Of a stretch of DNA of 29,575 nt, positions 1 through 10,844 are shown one piece after another. How positions within the stretch are numbered: position 1 is the stretch's first letter; every line of letters begins with the position of its first letter. The notes beneath the pieces are model-generated. The model worked only from the letters and a program-made list of their open reading frames with translations, had not been told where the DNA came from and did no database searches. The translations under genes were made by a program, and so were the position numbers. The stretch is from Vairimorpha apis BRL 01. Its lineage: Eukaryota > Microsporidia > Nosematidae. The stretch is taken from assembly GCA_000447185.1 (NCBI GenBank), contig KE647181.1:1-29575 (forward strand), in the 5' to 3' direction.

Positions 1-680
1 TAAAATAAGAAAATAAATTATAGGTTTATTTTTCATTATATCAATTGGTATATTGAATTTTAATAAAATATATTTAAATTAACAATATATTGTAGAAATC
101 ATAAAAACAATGTTATTAATTTTTATATGTCATTATTTAATTTTATTCATGTTTTATACTTTAATTTTAAGTTTTATAATTAAATAAAGTTTCCACTTGT
201 ATTATTAAAAAAAATAGTGATTTTAAAAATACTTTTCAAATAATTTTTAAATTAAAATAAATTTTTTCATAAATGATTTATAAGCTTGAGTTTCTAAAAA
301 CTTATGAAGAAAAATCTCTTAATAAGAATAAAATTTTTTCTACTGTCTATTTTTTGATCTTAGAAATAAAAAAATAGAAATACATTATTGTATATAAAAA
401 TTTAAATTTATAAATATTTTTTTGAAATATTTTTATTCAATATGTTTGTATTATAAAGATGATATGTTAAAAATATATATATTAAAATATTTAGTAATTG
501 TAAAAAATGTCTTCACTATATTTTTTTTTAAAAAACGTTATCTATTAATATATCGAATATGCTAAAAAATAAAATAATTTTAATTTAAAATGAAAATTTT
601 AATTTTTTTAATTTAAAGAATTGAAAAATTCATTTGTTGTGAATTTTATATTAATGTTTTTTGTAGTATTTATAAAGGTA
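1..680. other. AT-rich spacer without a gene
   Basis: Both strands are dense in stops and made of A/T runs. No open frame of coding character and no RNA gene was seen. Confidence 0.6.
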
Positions 681-839
681 AAGACTAAAATTTTAATCAT
701 GTCGAAAGAATCGTATGATTAAGTTGAATGATGTTACTATAAAAAGTGTCTTTAAAAATAAACAATTTTTCATAGTTACAATGTGTGTTTTTAAAAAATT
801 AACACCAGAAAAAATGTAAAATACTTGATTCTGAAATTC

Positions 840-1880
840 GATAGGTGCTGATAAATCACAATATTCCTTTTGCATTATTTTGTAAGCAGAAAATGTATCT
901 CCTAAGGATTAAATTATGACTAAATCTTGTGTGTGTTAAGCACAAGACTAAAATTTTGTCATTAAATATGTATAACTCTCTTTATGAGGCTATAAATAGT
1001 TCATTAAGATTTATTGCATTAATGAAAGTTAAAGAGAATAACAATTTTTATCTTACACAAATAATAGTGTATTACAAGAAACATAAAATTTACAAATACA
1101 ATCAGTCTAAGTTGTTAAAGATTATCTCAATAAAAGATTCTTTACTAAAAGATTTAGAAAAGAAAAATTAAAAAAGTTTTTAAATATTAGGGACCTTAGA
1201 TTAGTAAGCTTGAAAGGTTCAATATAGCAGGTATAAGGAAATAATAAGGCTAAATCTAAAGCAACAATTTGCTTTCAGCAGGATAGGAATATTTCTATAA
1301 ACAGCAGTGATAATAAATTCACAGTACATCTTATAAAAAGCTTATTGTTAATCTAACATTAAATGTAATTGAATTTCTGATTTGATTATATAAATTTACA
1401 GCGAAGTGGTTAGATGAGTGCAATTTTTTTTAAAAAGATTGCTTTAAAAGACCATTAAAATAATGTATTCGGTAAAGAGTTATAGTCTATTGACAAAGAA
1501 TAGATAATTTTTGATACAAGTATAGTTACAGATATGAAAGTAAACCATAATAAGCCTGATATTTTTGTTAAAGCTAAAAAGAACAAAGAAAATTAAGTTT
1601 TTTAGGTAGTTCTTAACGAGATCTTTTCACTATTGGAGAGAACAAAAATTAAGAAAATTTAATCATTTTGAAAATGAGCTTTAATTAATCTACAAATTTA
1701 AAACAAAAATATCTTTTATATAATGATGTAGGATGGTTAGTAACAATTTACTATAAGAAATACATCAAGGAGCTTAAAATTTAAGCTTCCTTTGAAGTGT
1801 ATATTAAAACCTTTTGTTTTTGAAAATGTTTGAAAATATCTCTCATTGAACGAAACGAGAGCATGACAAAGGTGATGCTG
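840..1880 (+). mobile_element. Decayed 3' part of a non-LTR retrotransposon (copy A)
   Basis: This is the carcass of a non-LTR (R2-like) retroelement ORF, readable only across several frames. MYLLRIKL (about 893-916) resembles the conserved YLGI-type block after the RT palm. It is followed by an open frame at 929-1171 containing YNSLYEAINSSLRF. Further on, DTSIVTDMKVNHNKPDI (1513-1563) carries the PD of a PD-(D/E)XK restriction-like endonuclease, and GWLVTIYYKKYIKELKI (about 1730-1782) matches the block that follows the endonuclease in copies C, D and E. Base composition is visibly less AT-rich than the flanks. Stops and frame changes every 30-60 codons show it is dead. The 5' half, including the RT catalytic core, was not found. 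Family assignment rests on motif spacing and on mutual similarity of the copies, not on a search. Confidence 0.6.
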
Positions 1881-2448
1881 GAGAGGAAGATGAGGATTTC
1901 ACAGTGCAAAAATTAGTAATTTCAATTATAAATATATGAAGAAAAAGCAATTAATAATATAAGAAACTATCAAAACAAAATATATGACCCTTAAGATCTC
2001 TCAAGTAATATGGAATTTGAGATAGAAGATCCTCATATAATATATAGTGTATATAGCCATAAACGTGTTAAATAATTAAGTAAATATTAATAAAAAATAT
2101 ATATATCAATTTTTACGTTTTTTATATTAACATAATATTTTTTATCAAACTTATTTTTTAAAATAAAATTGAAAAACATTTCAAGAAATTAAAATTGTTT
2201 CATTTGTATTTTAATGTAAAAATATAAAACTATAAATTAATAGATTTTATCTTTATTATACATTTTTTTAATGTATAAATTATAAAAACATGTTTTATTT
2301 ACATTAATGCATTTTATAAATAAATTAATTTTAAATTTTATAAAATTAAAGCTTTACAATATTTTAAAAATTAAAAAAATTTTAACTGATTAATTCTAAT
2401 TTTCATTATATAAAATTTATTTTTATTATTATTATTTTACATCCTAAA
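1881..2448. other. Spacer between retroelement remnant and POLD2
   Basis: The first 180 bases still have the milder composition of copy A and may be its 3' tail. The rest is nearly pure A/T. A TCCTAAA motif at 2442-2448 abuts the POLD2 ATG and may be the local form of the microsporidian C-rich start-proximal signal. Confidence 0.4.
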
Positions 2449-3641
2449 ATGTCTTTTCTATATCCAAGTTTTGAAAATCAATTTAACAAAACATATAAAA
2501 TTAGACTTAAAACGTTAAGACAATATTTTGAACAAAACATAGAGAATAATGTTTTAGACACAATATTAGATTTAAATACAACAAAATCTATATGTGTTAT
2601 AACAGGAATTTTATTTATTTCAACTGATCTAAAAACAACAATTTTTGATAAACTTAAACAAAATGAAAATGATTTCGATATAAAGAAAAAAACATATTTT
2701 TCTAAAGATATTAAATATTTTTTAGAGGATGAGACAGGTAGAATAGAATTACAAATACCAAAAATTTTGAAAATTTTATAGCTACAGGAATGTGTTTAAG
2801 AGTTCTAGGATGCATTAATTTCAATAAATTTGAGGTCAAAGATATATATTTACCCTAAAAAATGGATTTTAAAAAAAAATCAAAAATCAGAAACTGTAAA
2901 AATTGCTTTTGCTTCGGGAATAAATATAGATTTTTCATTACAAAATAGAAATTATTTAAAAATTATTATTGATTATTTATATTTAAATGGAATTGATAAA
3001 TTAGTTCTATTTGGAAATTTCTTTGATAAAGATTTTGAAATATTTAAAAATTTCATTGATAATTCTTTCATTGAAATAATTTTAGTTCCAGATTACGGGG
3101 ATTTTAATTGTAAAACTTTTCCATTATTACCAGTTCATAAAAAATTATTTAAAAAGGAAGTAATTTCTTTAATGAATCCTTGTAATTTTAAAATTCATAA
3201 TGAAGAATTTTTATTTACATCTTTATTTATTATAAAAGATCTTTTTAAATACTTACCACAAAATATTGATTGTATACAGGAATCAGGAGATGGCCTTAGA
3301 ATGCATTTTATAAGAGAACCAATTGAATATAATTTTAATCATTATCACAATAAAGAAAGTTTTTAAAAGTTATATCCGGATTATTTAATTGTAGAATTAT
3401 GTGTCCAACAGCTCCAGATACAATTTCTTGCATACCATACGACGAAAAAGAAATATTTTTTATTGAAAATATTCCTAATTATTTTGTCGTTCCAAATTAT
3501 GATAATATATTTTTAGAAAAATTAATTGGATTTGAAACATATGTTTTAACTGTGCCAAATTTTAAAAATACACATAAAATTGTAGTTCTTGACATATCAA
3601 CACAAGAAATTGAAATTATAGAATTAAATAAAAATTATTAA
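2449..3641 (+). CDS. POLD2: DNA polymerase delta small subunit (POLD2/Pol31-like), three frame breaks
   Basis: This is the B-subunit of replicative DNA polymerase delta, which bridges the catalytic subunit to other subunits in the nucleus. It comes in pieces. 2449-2781 carries the OB-fold region (YKIRLKTLRQYF, VITGILF, then LEDETGRIEL). About 2781-2853 continues in another frame (ATGMCLRVLG, FEVKDIYLP). About 2854-3366 covers the inactive phosphodiesterase fold (ASGINIDF, LVLFGNFF, LVPDYGDF, PLLPVHKKLF). 3369-3641 carries the family hallmark PTAPDTISCIPY and the C-terminal beta-rich part. Breaks 1 and 3 are each repaired by one added base; break 2 needs one base fewer. Reconstructed length is about 397 residues against roughly 470-490 in human and yeast. 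The ATG at 2449 is the first in frame and follows TCCTAAA. The gene is convergent with the exonuclease gene, 150 bases away. Confidence 0.9.
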
Positions 3642-3791
3642 TATTTATTAATTTTACTTTACATTCTTAAGAAATGTAAATATCAAAATGTAATTATTAT
3701 TTATTTTTTTAAAAAAAATATTTTTATTACCTAATTTTAATGATAAATTATGTTTAAAATAACATTTAGTTTTTAGTTTTATTATTGCTTT

Positions 3792-5688
3792 TTAAAATGA
3801 TTCAAATCTCACAGATATTGTTTTGTTTTTAAAACTTTTAAAATTACTATTTACTTCTTCATTAGGATATTTAACATTATAATGTGCAAATACAGAATAA
3901 TTAATTCCTTCTAAATTTAACTTAACTGCTGGTTTAAAATCAAAATATAATCCTTTTAGTTTTTCAATCAAATTTTCATCATTCACTATCAATAAATCCA
4001 TTTCTTTAGAATTTCGTAAAAGCTCTTGTGCAGTTAAATCATTAATAACCTTTTTATATTCATTTAAGATTGCTTTTGAGTTCATATGTGGTAAAAGAAC
4101 AACACTTGTCCATGTAAGATATTTATCAAAAGAATCCGATTTAACTTCAGTTGGATAATAAATTTTGAATTTATTATATATATATCTAAGTTTTTCTACT
4201 ACAAGATTTTGACTTTGTGGTGGAATAACTACTAATAGTTGTTCAAAAGGATGAAGAGGACTTCCACGTTTAAGAGAAAAATTAGCGCGAACAACTTTTG
4301 CAAGATCTGCCACAAACGGAGCAAAATGATAAGGATATACCCATTGCCAATCTGTTCGACCATTAATATAATAATTATAAATCCAAATCATTCCTGTAAT
4401 GTATTCAATAGCTATATTATCTATATCATCTTGGTTATTTGCATACAACTTAGTTGAGTAATATTTAGCTTTTCCATGATATGTATGAAGAGGAATTTCT
4501 TCACGACCAGCTTCGCAAGATTTGTTTAACATTTTTGTTTTTGATATGTACAAACTATCTTCTATTCTACTAAGTGATATAAAATATTTTTCTAAAATAT
4601 GAAAATTTATCATTTTTTGATTAGTAGTTATAAAATCATTGCACTTAAGATAATTTTTACATAATAAATTAGTAAGTGTTTCTATTGATGATATTTTTAT
4701 ATCAACGCAAGGAATACCTGGTAAAAAATCATTTCCAATTAAAAAACACATGAAAACCCAATCTGTTAACATTTGTCTGTAATCATATTTTTTTTTATTA
4801 TAGAACTAAACAAATTGATTAATGTATTTCTAAATTCTGGTACATCTATATAAGCAAAAGCTAAAAATTTTGGTTCTCCGCATTCTTGACTAATATGGCC
4901 AATTTTAGAACATACTTCGCATATATTTTTTTATTTTGATTATTATATGTATCTTCTCTCATAATATATAAATTTACGTCATATAGACCTACACCAAGAA
5001 AAATAATGTCTCCATCCGGTGAATACATAGTATGTGTATCTTTTGGATTAACTATATGATATTTTCTAATAAAATTCATAATTTTTTGTTCTCCTTCTCC
5101 AGGAACAAGATAGCTAGAATAAATTATTTTGAGATGTTTGTAATTTTTATCATGACTTAAACTAAATCTGCATATATCCAAAACTCCCTTATGTATAAAT
5201 TCCATAAATTCAGTACCAGGAGTAATTGAATTAGAATCAAAATTTTCAATTTTTGATTCATTTTCTGATTTTTGTAAAATTTCATCTTCTAAAATAAATC
5301 GCTCTTCAATAGTAAGATCTGACTTATCTTCCAATTTTCCATCTAAAATATTTTTATTACAATTATTTATATTTTTCTGTTTATCGCATGCAGCTTTGTA
5401 TCTTCTCGCTCGTTGATGTGATAGTTTAGCAGCTGGTGCAACACCATCAACCGCTATATATAATAATTTCGTAGGTTTAGTTTTAATTACAATATTATCT
5501 ATTGCTTTTTTTAGTCTTTTAAGTGTATCATTGTAAATTTCTAAATTACTTTTTAAATTTGGATTATAGCAATTATGTACTAAAGCATTAAAATCAATAT
5601 ACAAATTTTCAGTTGTTTTTGGAGGTTCTTTGTTTATACAATTTGAATGTTTTTGATTTAACCATGAAAATAAGATCGGTACACCCAT
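3792..5688 (-). CDS. RAT1: Nuclear 5'-3' exoribonuclease Rat1/XRN2, two frame breaks
   Basis: This is a 5'-3' exoribonuclease for RNA 5'-end processing and for transcription termination in the nucleus. The XRN signatures appear in order: MGVPILFSWLNQKH start, DFNALVHNCYNP, AVDGVAPAAKLSHQRARR, TPGTEFM, VPGEGEQKIMNFIR, SPDGDIIFLG, then FLIGNDFLPGIP, YYINGRTDWQWVYPYHFAPF and HPFEQLLVVIPP. Between the two long frames lies CEVCSKIGHISQEC, a CX2CX4HX4C zinc knuckle typical of Rat1/XRN2 rather than cytoplasmic XRN1. The frame breaks at two coding-strand A runs (4926-4932, seven A; 4788-4796, nine A), and one extra A in each restores a continuous frame of about 632 residues. This is short because the metazoan and yeast C-terminal extension is absent. 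The usual DAD of the active site reads DGD. The start lies 43 bases from the divergent gene at 5732. Confidence 0.92.
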
Positions 5689-5731
5689 ATATTTATAAAA
5701 AAATTATTTTTTAATAAAAAAAATAAATAAA

Positions 5732-6145
5732 ATGAGAGGGTATAAAGATCAAAAAAATAACGATAGTAATGAAATAAAAAACATCAAAAATGAAATAAAA
5801 AAATTAAATTGTGAATGTACCGAAAATATAGAATATAATAATATTTATCAAAAAGAAGAAAATATACTTATGAAACGAGATAGTAGAAAATATGATGAAA
5901 AAAATTATATTAATAAAATTAGAAAAAAACATTTTAAATACAAAGATATAGGTTATACAAAAATAAAATTTATGTTTGAAAATAATTTAAATTTACTTAA
6001 TTTTATTGTTGGATTTTTAAAAAGTAAAAAGTTTAACGAAGATAAAATAGCGGAAGAAATTAATAAAATAGAAAATATTGAAAAATTCAAAATTATTGAA
6101 TATATTGAAAAATTTAAAAAAATATATAAAATAAAAAATCTTTAA
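5732..6145 (+). CDS. Hypothetical lysine-rich protein, 137 aa
   Basis: No family was recognised. This is an uninterrupted frame of 137 codons starting at an ATG 43 bases from the divergent Rat1/XRN2 start, so the two probably share a short promoter region. The product is strongly basic and polar, rich in Lys, Asn, Glu and Ile, with likely helices in the C-terminal half (repeated EKFKII/IEKFKK). There is no signal peptide or membrane segment. It ends 40 bases before the convergent ZIP gene. Codon use matches neighbouring genes, and the length without a stop in such AT-rich DNA supports coding. Function is unknown. Confidence 0.6.
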   Translation: MRGYKDQKNNDSNEIKNIKNEIKKLNCECTENIEYNNIYQKEENILMKRDSRKYDEKNYINKIRKKHFKYKDIGYTKIKFMFENNLNLLNFIVGFLKSKKFNEDKIAEEINKIENIEKFKIIEYIEKFKKIYKIKNL

Positions 6146-6185
6146 TAATTGTTTTTTAAATATTTATGAATTAAAATTTATTAAA

Positions 6186-7090
6186 TTATTCTGCATGACT
6201 TTTATATATAGCTAATGAAGAAATTGAAAATCCTAGTGTAAGTCCTCCCATTTTAGCTAATTTATTTCCAGATTTATGAAATGCACCTGGGATCATTTCC
6301 ATAAAAACAACAAAAATTAGTGAACCTAAAGCTAAACCTTTAAAAAGCATCGAAACAGGAATATGTCCTATTTTATATGCTTCTCCTGAATGATTATATG
6401 CTAACCAAATTCCAAAAGGAGTTAATAAAGAATAAAATATATTTAAAAATATGCAAACTTTGAATGATAATGCTGAATTAAATAAAGTAGTTCCTATTGC
6501 AAAAGATTCTAAAATCTTATGTGCTAAAATACCTAATTCAAATGATGAAAAATTATTTTTTTTTGAAAAGCCAAACCTTCAAAAAATGAATGAATTGAAA
6601 TACTTACAATGTAAATTAATGCTTGTGTTTTTGATTTTGTATTTTTTAACATTTTGGTATTACAACATCCAATGTCTTCATTTTCTAAATGTAAGTGATC
6701 ATGATGTTCATGTTCATCGTTTTCTTCACAATGATTGTGGTTAATTATACATTGATCTATTCCAATTAGACAAAGTAAGGCTACTCCTGCTGATAACATT
6801 CCAGCTGTGATTACTTCAAAACTTTGTGTTTTTGAATGTGAATGGTTGTGACTGTGATCGTGGCTATGATTTTTATGATGTGAGTGATCAAAAAGCATAT
6901 GTGGCAAAAAATCTAAAAGTAAAACTGCTAATAACAATCCAGCAGATACAAGAGTTAAAAACGGAAATATTTTTGATAGTTTATCAAATTTTTTTATTCC
7001 TTTAGGAATTATACATGAAATAAATGAAGCTAAAAAAAGCAATATTTCAATAAAATAATTATTATTATAGTTTTCTGCATTTGAACTCAT
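6186..7090 (-). CDS. ZIP-family zinc/iron transporter 1, one frame break
   Basis: This is a membrane transporter of the ZIP (SLC39) family, moving Zn2+ or a related metal toward the cytosol. The first frame (7090 down to 6533) has hydrophobic segments TM1-TM3, a long His-rich loop (HSHHKNHSHDHSHNHSHS) and HSFFEGLA in the TM4 metal site. The rest is in another frame down to a TAA at 6186: ELGILAHKILESFAIG (TM5 HxxxE site), PFGIWLAYN, LFKGLALGSLIFVVF and MEMIPGAF. The break sits on a nine-base coding-strand A run (6556-6564), and one extra A joins the halves into about 301 residues. Both halves of the binuclear HxxxE site are intact. The ATG at 7090 lies just after a CCCC motif. A paralogue on the same strand starts 2.8 kb away at 9896. 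Confidence 0.92.
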
Positions 7091-7094
7091 ATCT

Positions 7095-7101
7095 TAGGGG
7101 T
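7095..7101 (-). promoter_or_regulatory. CCC-type start-proximal motif of ZIP1
   Basis: On the minus strand ACCCCTA stands a few bases before the ATG at 7090, in otherwise almost pure A/T. C-rich motifs right before start codons, with very short 5' leaders, are known from microsporidia. Its role here is inferred. Confidence 0.5.
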
Positions 7102-7859
7102 ATAATATCAATATTTAATTTGTATTTAGTATTTTAACAAAAAACTATAATTTATTAATTGTGAAAAAAATATAAGTTTTTATTTAATTTGGATAATTAT
7201 ATGAATTTTATATAATCTATATTTTTATGTTTTATAATAAAAGTAAAAAATAACATATTAATACAGCAGTCAATCATCTAAAAAAAATTTAATATGTAAT
7301 AGAATTAACCATGTAAAGATTGAGAGTTAGCTTTTTAAAAAGATATACAATACTTTTAATTAACAAAGAGATCTATTTAATGAAGAAAGTTAATTAAAAA
7401 ACAAAAAATATGGAAATATTTATCACTACAAAATTAAATACTTCTTATCGATCAAATACAGCATTTAAAATGAAATCGCTTAAAAAATTTCAAAAACGAA
7501 TAGTAATTTTTATTGTAAATAAATTATCATAAAAAATTAAATAGCACAAATCTAAAAGATTATGAAATGATCTTTTATGTCAATAAAATAATTATTAACT
7601 TAGCTTATGTATGAAATCGTACTAACTGAAAAGAATTTACATAGTTTCAATTACAGTATTTATACAATATTTTTTAAAAATTACTGTTTCTTTATTATAA
7701 TAGATATATAAGTCTATAAAATATATGATTATATAATAACAACAAAATTACAAGATAATACAAAAATTGCTTAAAAATGTTTAATCTTAACATAATTTAG
7801 CTATAATCTTAATGAATTTAAAGAATATGAAATATTATAATACATAGAAAAAAATTAAG
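7102..7859. other. Spacer, possibly decayed element DNA
   Basis: No open frame was seen. From about 7260 the base order is less repetitive than in pure A/T spacer, which may mean an eroded upstream part of copy B, but no motif supports this. Confidence 0.35.
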
Positions 7860-8200
7860 TAGATAATGAATACAAATATGCATTAAAATAAAATACAAAA
7901 ACCTGATGTATTTTTTTTCGATAAAAAGAAAAGATAATGTTAATTGCAGATGAGGAATTTATAAACCTTTAATATTAAAAATTGTAAAAAATAATTAAAA
8001 CATAAATAAAATCTGCTTATAAATCATTGTTAGGATAGGCATGAGTACAAGAAAAAATAATATCGTATATTTTAACATTGATATGAATTATAACGATTTT
8101 ACATGAACGATATAGATGCAAGTTAATATTTATACAAAATTTTAATTACATGTTTAATCTTGATTTGTGTGATGAACCTAAGTATTTAATTATGATAGCT
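7860..8200 (+). mobile_element. Trace of retroelement endonuclease domain (copy B)
   Basis: KPDVFFFDKKKR is readable with cct gat at 7902-7907. This matches the KPDI...DKK block of the restriction-like endonuclease in the other copies. About 200 bases later IITILHERYRCKL (about 8080-8120) resembles the IVTKYHxKY block that follows the endonuclease elsewhere. Everything between is broken by stops. It is much older or more mutated than copies D and E. Chance resemblance is possible because only two short blocks support the call. Confidence 0.35.
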
Positions 8201-9012
8201 TGCCGATGTTAAATATAATATAGGAAAAAACAGAAGAATAAAAAAATTTAAAACAAAGGTCTGTATCAAAATTAGTTTATATTTAATATTGAGAAATATA
8301 ATATTAATCACATAAAACTACAATACTAAAAAATTAATTATTTTACAATTTAAAATTTAAGTTTACAATAATTAAATTAATTAAAATTTATATAATATGC
8401 ATTTAATTTTAGTTGATACTTAATAAAATTTTATAAATATTTTTCAAAAATTGTCAACAATAATGTTACAGATAATAAAATTTATCTAAGTTTTAATTTT
8501 TAATTAAAAAATTTTAGTATTACCTTTAAAATAAACTGTAATTTAACAATAATAATTAAAACGTGTTTTATTGCATAATAATTTAAATAATATATAAATT
8601 TAAATAAGAAAAAATACGAAAGGTTTTAATTTTTATTAATTGTTTATAGAAAAAAATATTAAATTTTATATTTATTTTAAAATTATAAAATTATTGGTTC
8701 TTTTAATAATTTTATACTTATACTTTTTAAAATAAATAAATAATATTAAAAAAATTACCTATAAGTTTATTATAAATTTATTCTACAAAATAAAAAATTT
8801 TGAAAATTTAAATTATTAAAGATAAAATTTAAAAGTATATTTTATGTGATCATAAAATATTATTACAATATAAAAAAAGGCAAATTTTAAAGATGTTTTT
8901 TTGTTTTAGTACTTAAAAAGTATTATAAAGACGTTAAAATAAATGGTTAAATCTTTTATAAACAAAAAAATTTTTAAAAAATTATAAATTAAACATATAG
9001 TGATTTTTAATT
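8201..9012. other. AT-rich spacer
   Basis: No coding frame or RNA gene was seen. It lies downstream of ZIP2 and consists of A/T runs. Confidence 0.5.
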
Positions 9013-9896
9013 TTAATGAGAATGAGTAAGTATATTAGAAATCATAGAAATACTACATCCTAAGAATAAAACAATAATTTTTTGATATTTAAAGGATTTT
9101 GATCTTAAGCCAAATGGTATCATTTCATCAAATGTTATAAATATGTATGAACCAAATGCTAAAGCTTGAAAAGTACTAAGTAATGGAAATCCTCCAAAAA
9201 TAATATCTTTATAATTAATAAAACTTGCTATTACATATCCTAATGGTGTTAATGATGCATAAAATAAGATAGCTGTATGAAAAAAAATCTTTGGTATTTT
9301 AATAGTTTTAAGTGAAAGAGCAACAGTAAACGATTCTAAAAATTTATGAATTAGCATACCAAAATCAGAAGCCAAAGTAGTATTTACTAGAGCAAATCCT
9401 TCAAAAAAAGAATGCACAGAATAAGAAAACATTATTATTACACCTTTTAAATATTCATTTTCGTTATTTTTAGTAAGATTATTATTTTGTTTTATTGAAT
9501 AACTATATTTGCTCATTTCAATTTCGTTTAAACTTATAGATTCCGTTGTATCTGTGTCAAGATGTGAATGATTTTCGTCAAATAGGTATTCTAGTGATCT
9601 GCAGATTAAATATGAAGCAACTGCAACTACTATTTTTACTATTTCTTCAGTTTCATTTTCATGTTTACCATGTGACAAAAAGTGTGGAATGAGATCTGAA
9701 AATAATGTTCCTAATATCATTCCTGCTCCAAAAAGTGTAAAAAAAGGTTCATATTTTGTAATTTTCTTTATTTTTTTAAAATATATCTTAAATTACCACC
9801 CATGTACGTTATTATCCATATACATAACACTATAAGCGATTTATCAATGTTGTTTAACGGTGATATATTTCTATCTGTATGTTTATCTAGGGTCAT
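9013..9896 (-). CDS. ZIP-family zinc/iron transporter 2, one frame break
   Basis: This is a second ZIP (SLC39) transporter, paralogous to the gene at 6186-7090. An N-terminal frame starts at the ATG at 9896 (MTLDKHTDRN, then a hydrophobic TM1 with VLCIWIITYMGG). It breaks at a seven-base coding-strand A run (9771-9777), where one extra A leads straight into FFTLFGAGMILGTLFSDLIP. Then follow a variable loop with only a weak His cluster (ENHSH), HSFFEGFA (TM4 site), HKFLESFT (TM5 site), TPLGYVIASF and FDEMIPFG. Reconstructed length is about 294 residues with a full ZIP core. Compared with paralogue 1 the His-rich loop is almost lost, so metal sensing or specificity may differ. A GGGGC lies about 42 bases upstream on the coding strand, farther than the usual C-rich motif. 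Confidence 0.9.
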
Positions 9897-10631
9897 AAAT
9901 TGAAATTATATAGATATTTATACTAAATAATCTTAATGCCCCTATTAAAGTAAATAAATTAACAAATAGTATTGATTTTTATAAATTATATATATTGTTT
10001 AATTTATAGCTTATAGATTTGGTAAATTTTTAGAACTGATTGTAAATAAAAAATATACTGTAAAGTTTTTATATTATTGTCTAAATTAAATTATATAATT
10101 TACTTAAAATTAACAAATAATTGGTTGTTTTTTGATATACACATGCCATTTATGTTGAAAAAAAATTTAGATTTTTAATTGTTATTGTATATGTGAATTT
10201 AAAATTTAAATATTTTAATTTAAAAAAGTAATCTATTTTATACTAAAAGATAAAAATTACAATAAATTTTAAATTTTATCTAAAAATATTCTGATTTTAT
10301 ATAATTAAAATTAAATTGTTAAATATGTTTTCGAAAAAAATATTTTTTGTAAATATTAAATTTTTTTTTTATTTGTGAAAATACATATTCTTATATAATG
10401 CTTTAATATTTTATTTTTTTATTAATGTAGTTTTTTTATTTTCATATATAAATTTTATTAAATTATAATTAATGACAGTTATGATAGGTAAAAAATTGTG
10501 CTTTAGGTTATAAATTAATTTATTTATGTGAAAAAAATCATTAAAAATTATTTTTATAATTTTTTATTTAATTACTAAAAAAATTTTAAACATAAAGAAA
10601 TTTAAAAAAAAACTTTTTATTTATTTTTTAA
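9897..10631. other. AT-rich spacer
   Basis: Apart from a short C/G run at 9938-9942 upstream of ZIP2, it is almost pure A/T. No gene was seen. Confidence 0.5.
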
Positions 10632-10844
10632 ATGATAAACTTATTTACAAGTGTGATTGTTAATTTATCAAAAATAATAATTTTAATTTTTTTATTTGGC
10701 AATATAATATATCAATCGTATAAAAAAACAAAATTTAGTATAACTTTATTTAAATTTAAATTTTTTAATCACTCATCTATGATTGCTTTGTTTTTATATA
10801 AAAATTTAAAAAATTTATTTAAAAATCATCATGTGAGTTTTTAA
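10632..10844 (+). CDS. Possible small membrane protein, 70 aa
   Basis: An isolated ATG frame of 70 codons with no recognised family. Residues about 8-26 (VIVNLSKIIILIFLFGNII) form a plausible membrane segment, followed by a basic stretch. Its codons contain more G/C than the surrounding spacer (Gly, Cys-free, Ser, His), which mildly favours coding. No C-rich start motif was seen, and the next gene on either side is more than 700 bases away. It may be a chance frame. Confidence 0.3.
   Translation: MINLFTSVIVNLSKIIILIFLFGNIIYQSYKKTKFSITLFKFKFFNHSSMIALFLYKNLKNLFKNHHVSF

Noticed and set aside
693..875. 60-codon minus-strand frame
   Set aside because: It lies antisense to readable plus-strand retroelement sequence (copy A), has low-complexity composition and no family resemblance.
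4239..4457. Plus-strand 72-codon frame
   Set aside because: It is wholly antisense to the conserved core of Rat1/XRN2.
2781..5000. Spliceosomal introns as the cause of split frames in POLD2 and Rat1/XRN2
   Set aside because: The protein continues across each break with a one-base change and no residues to spare. No GT...AG segment with a branch point is needed or seen at the breaks.
6451..6744. Plus-strand 97-codon frame
   Set aside because: It is a shadow of ZIP1; its apparent His-rich end is the antisense of the ZIP His loop.
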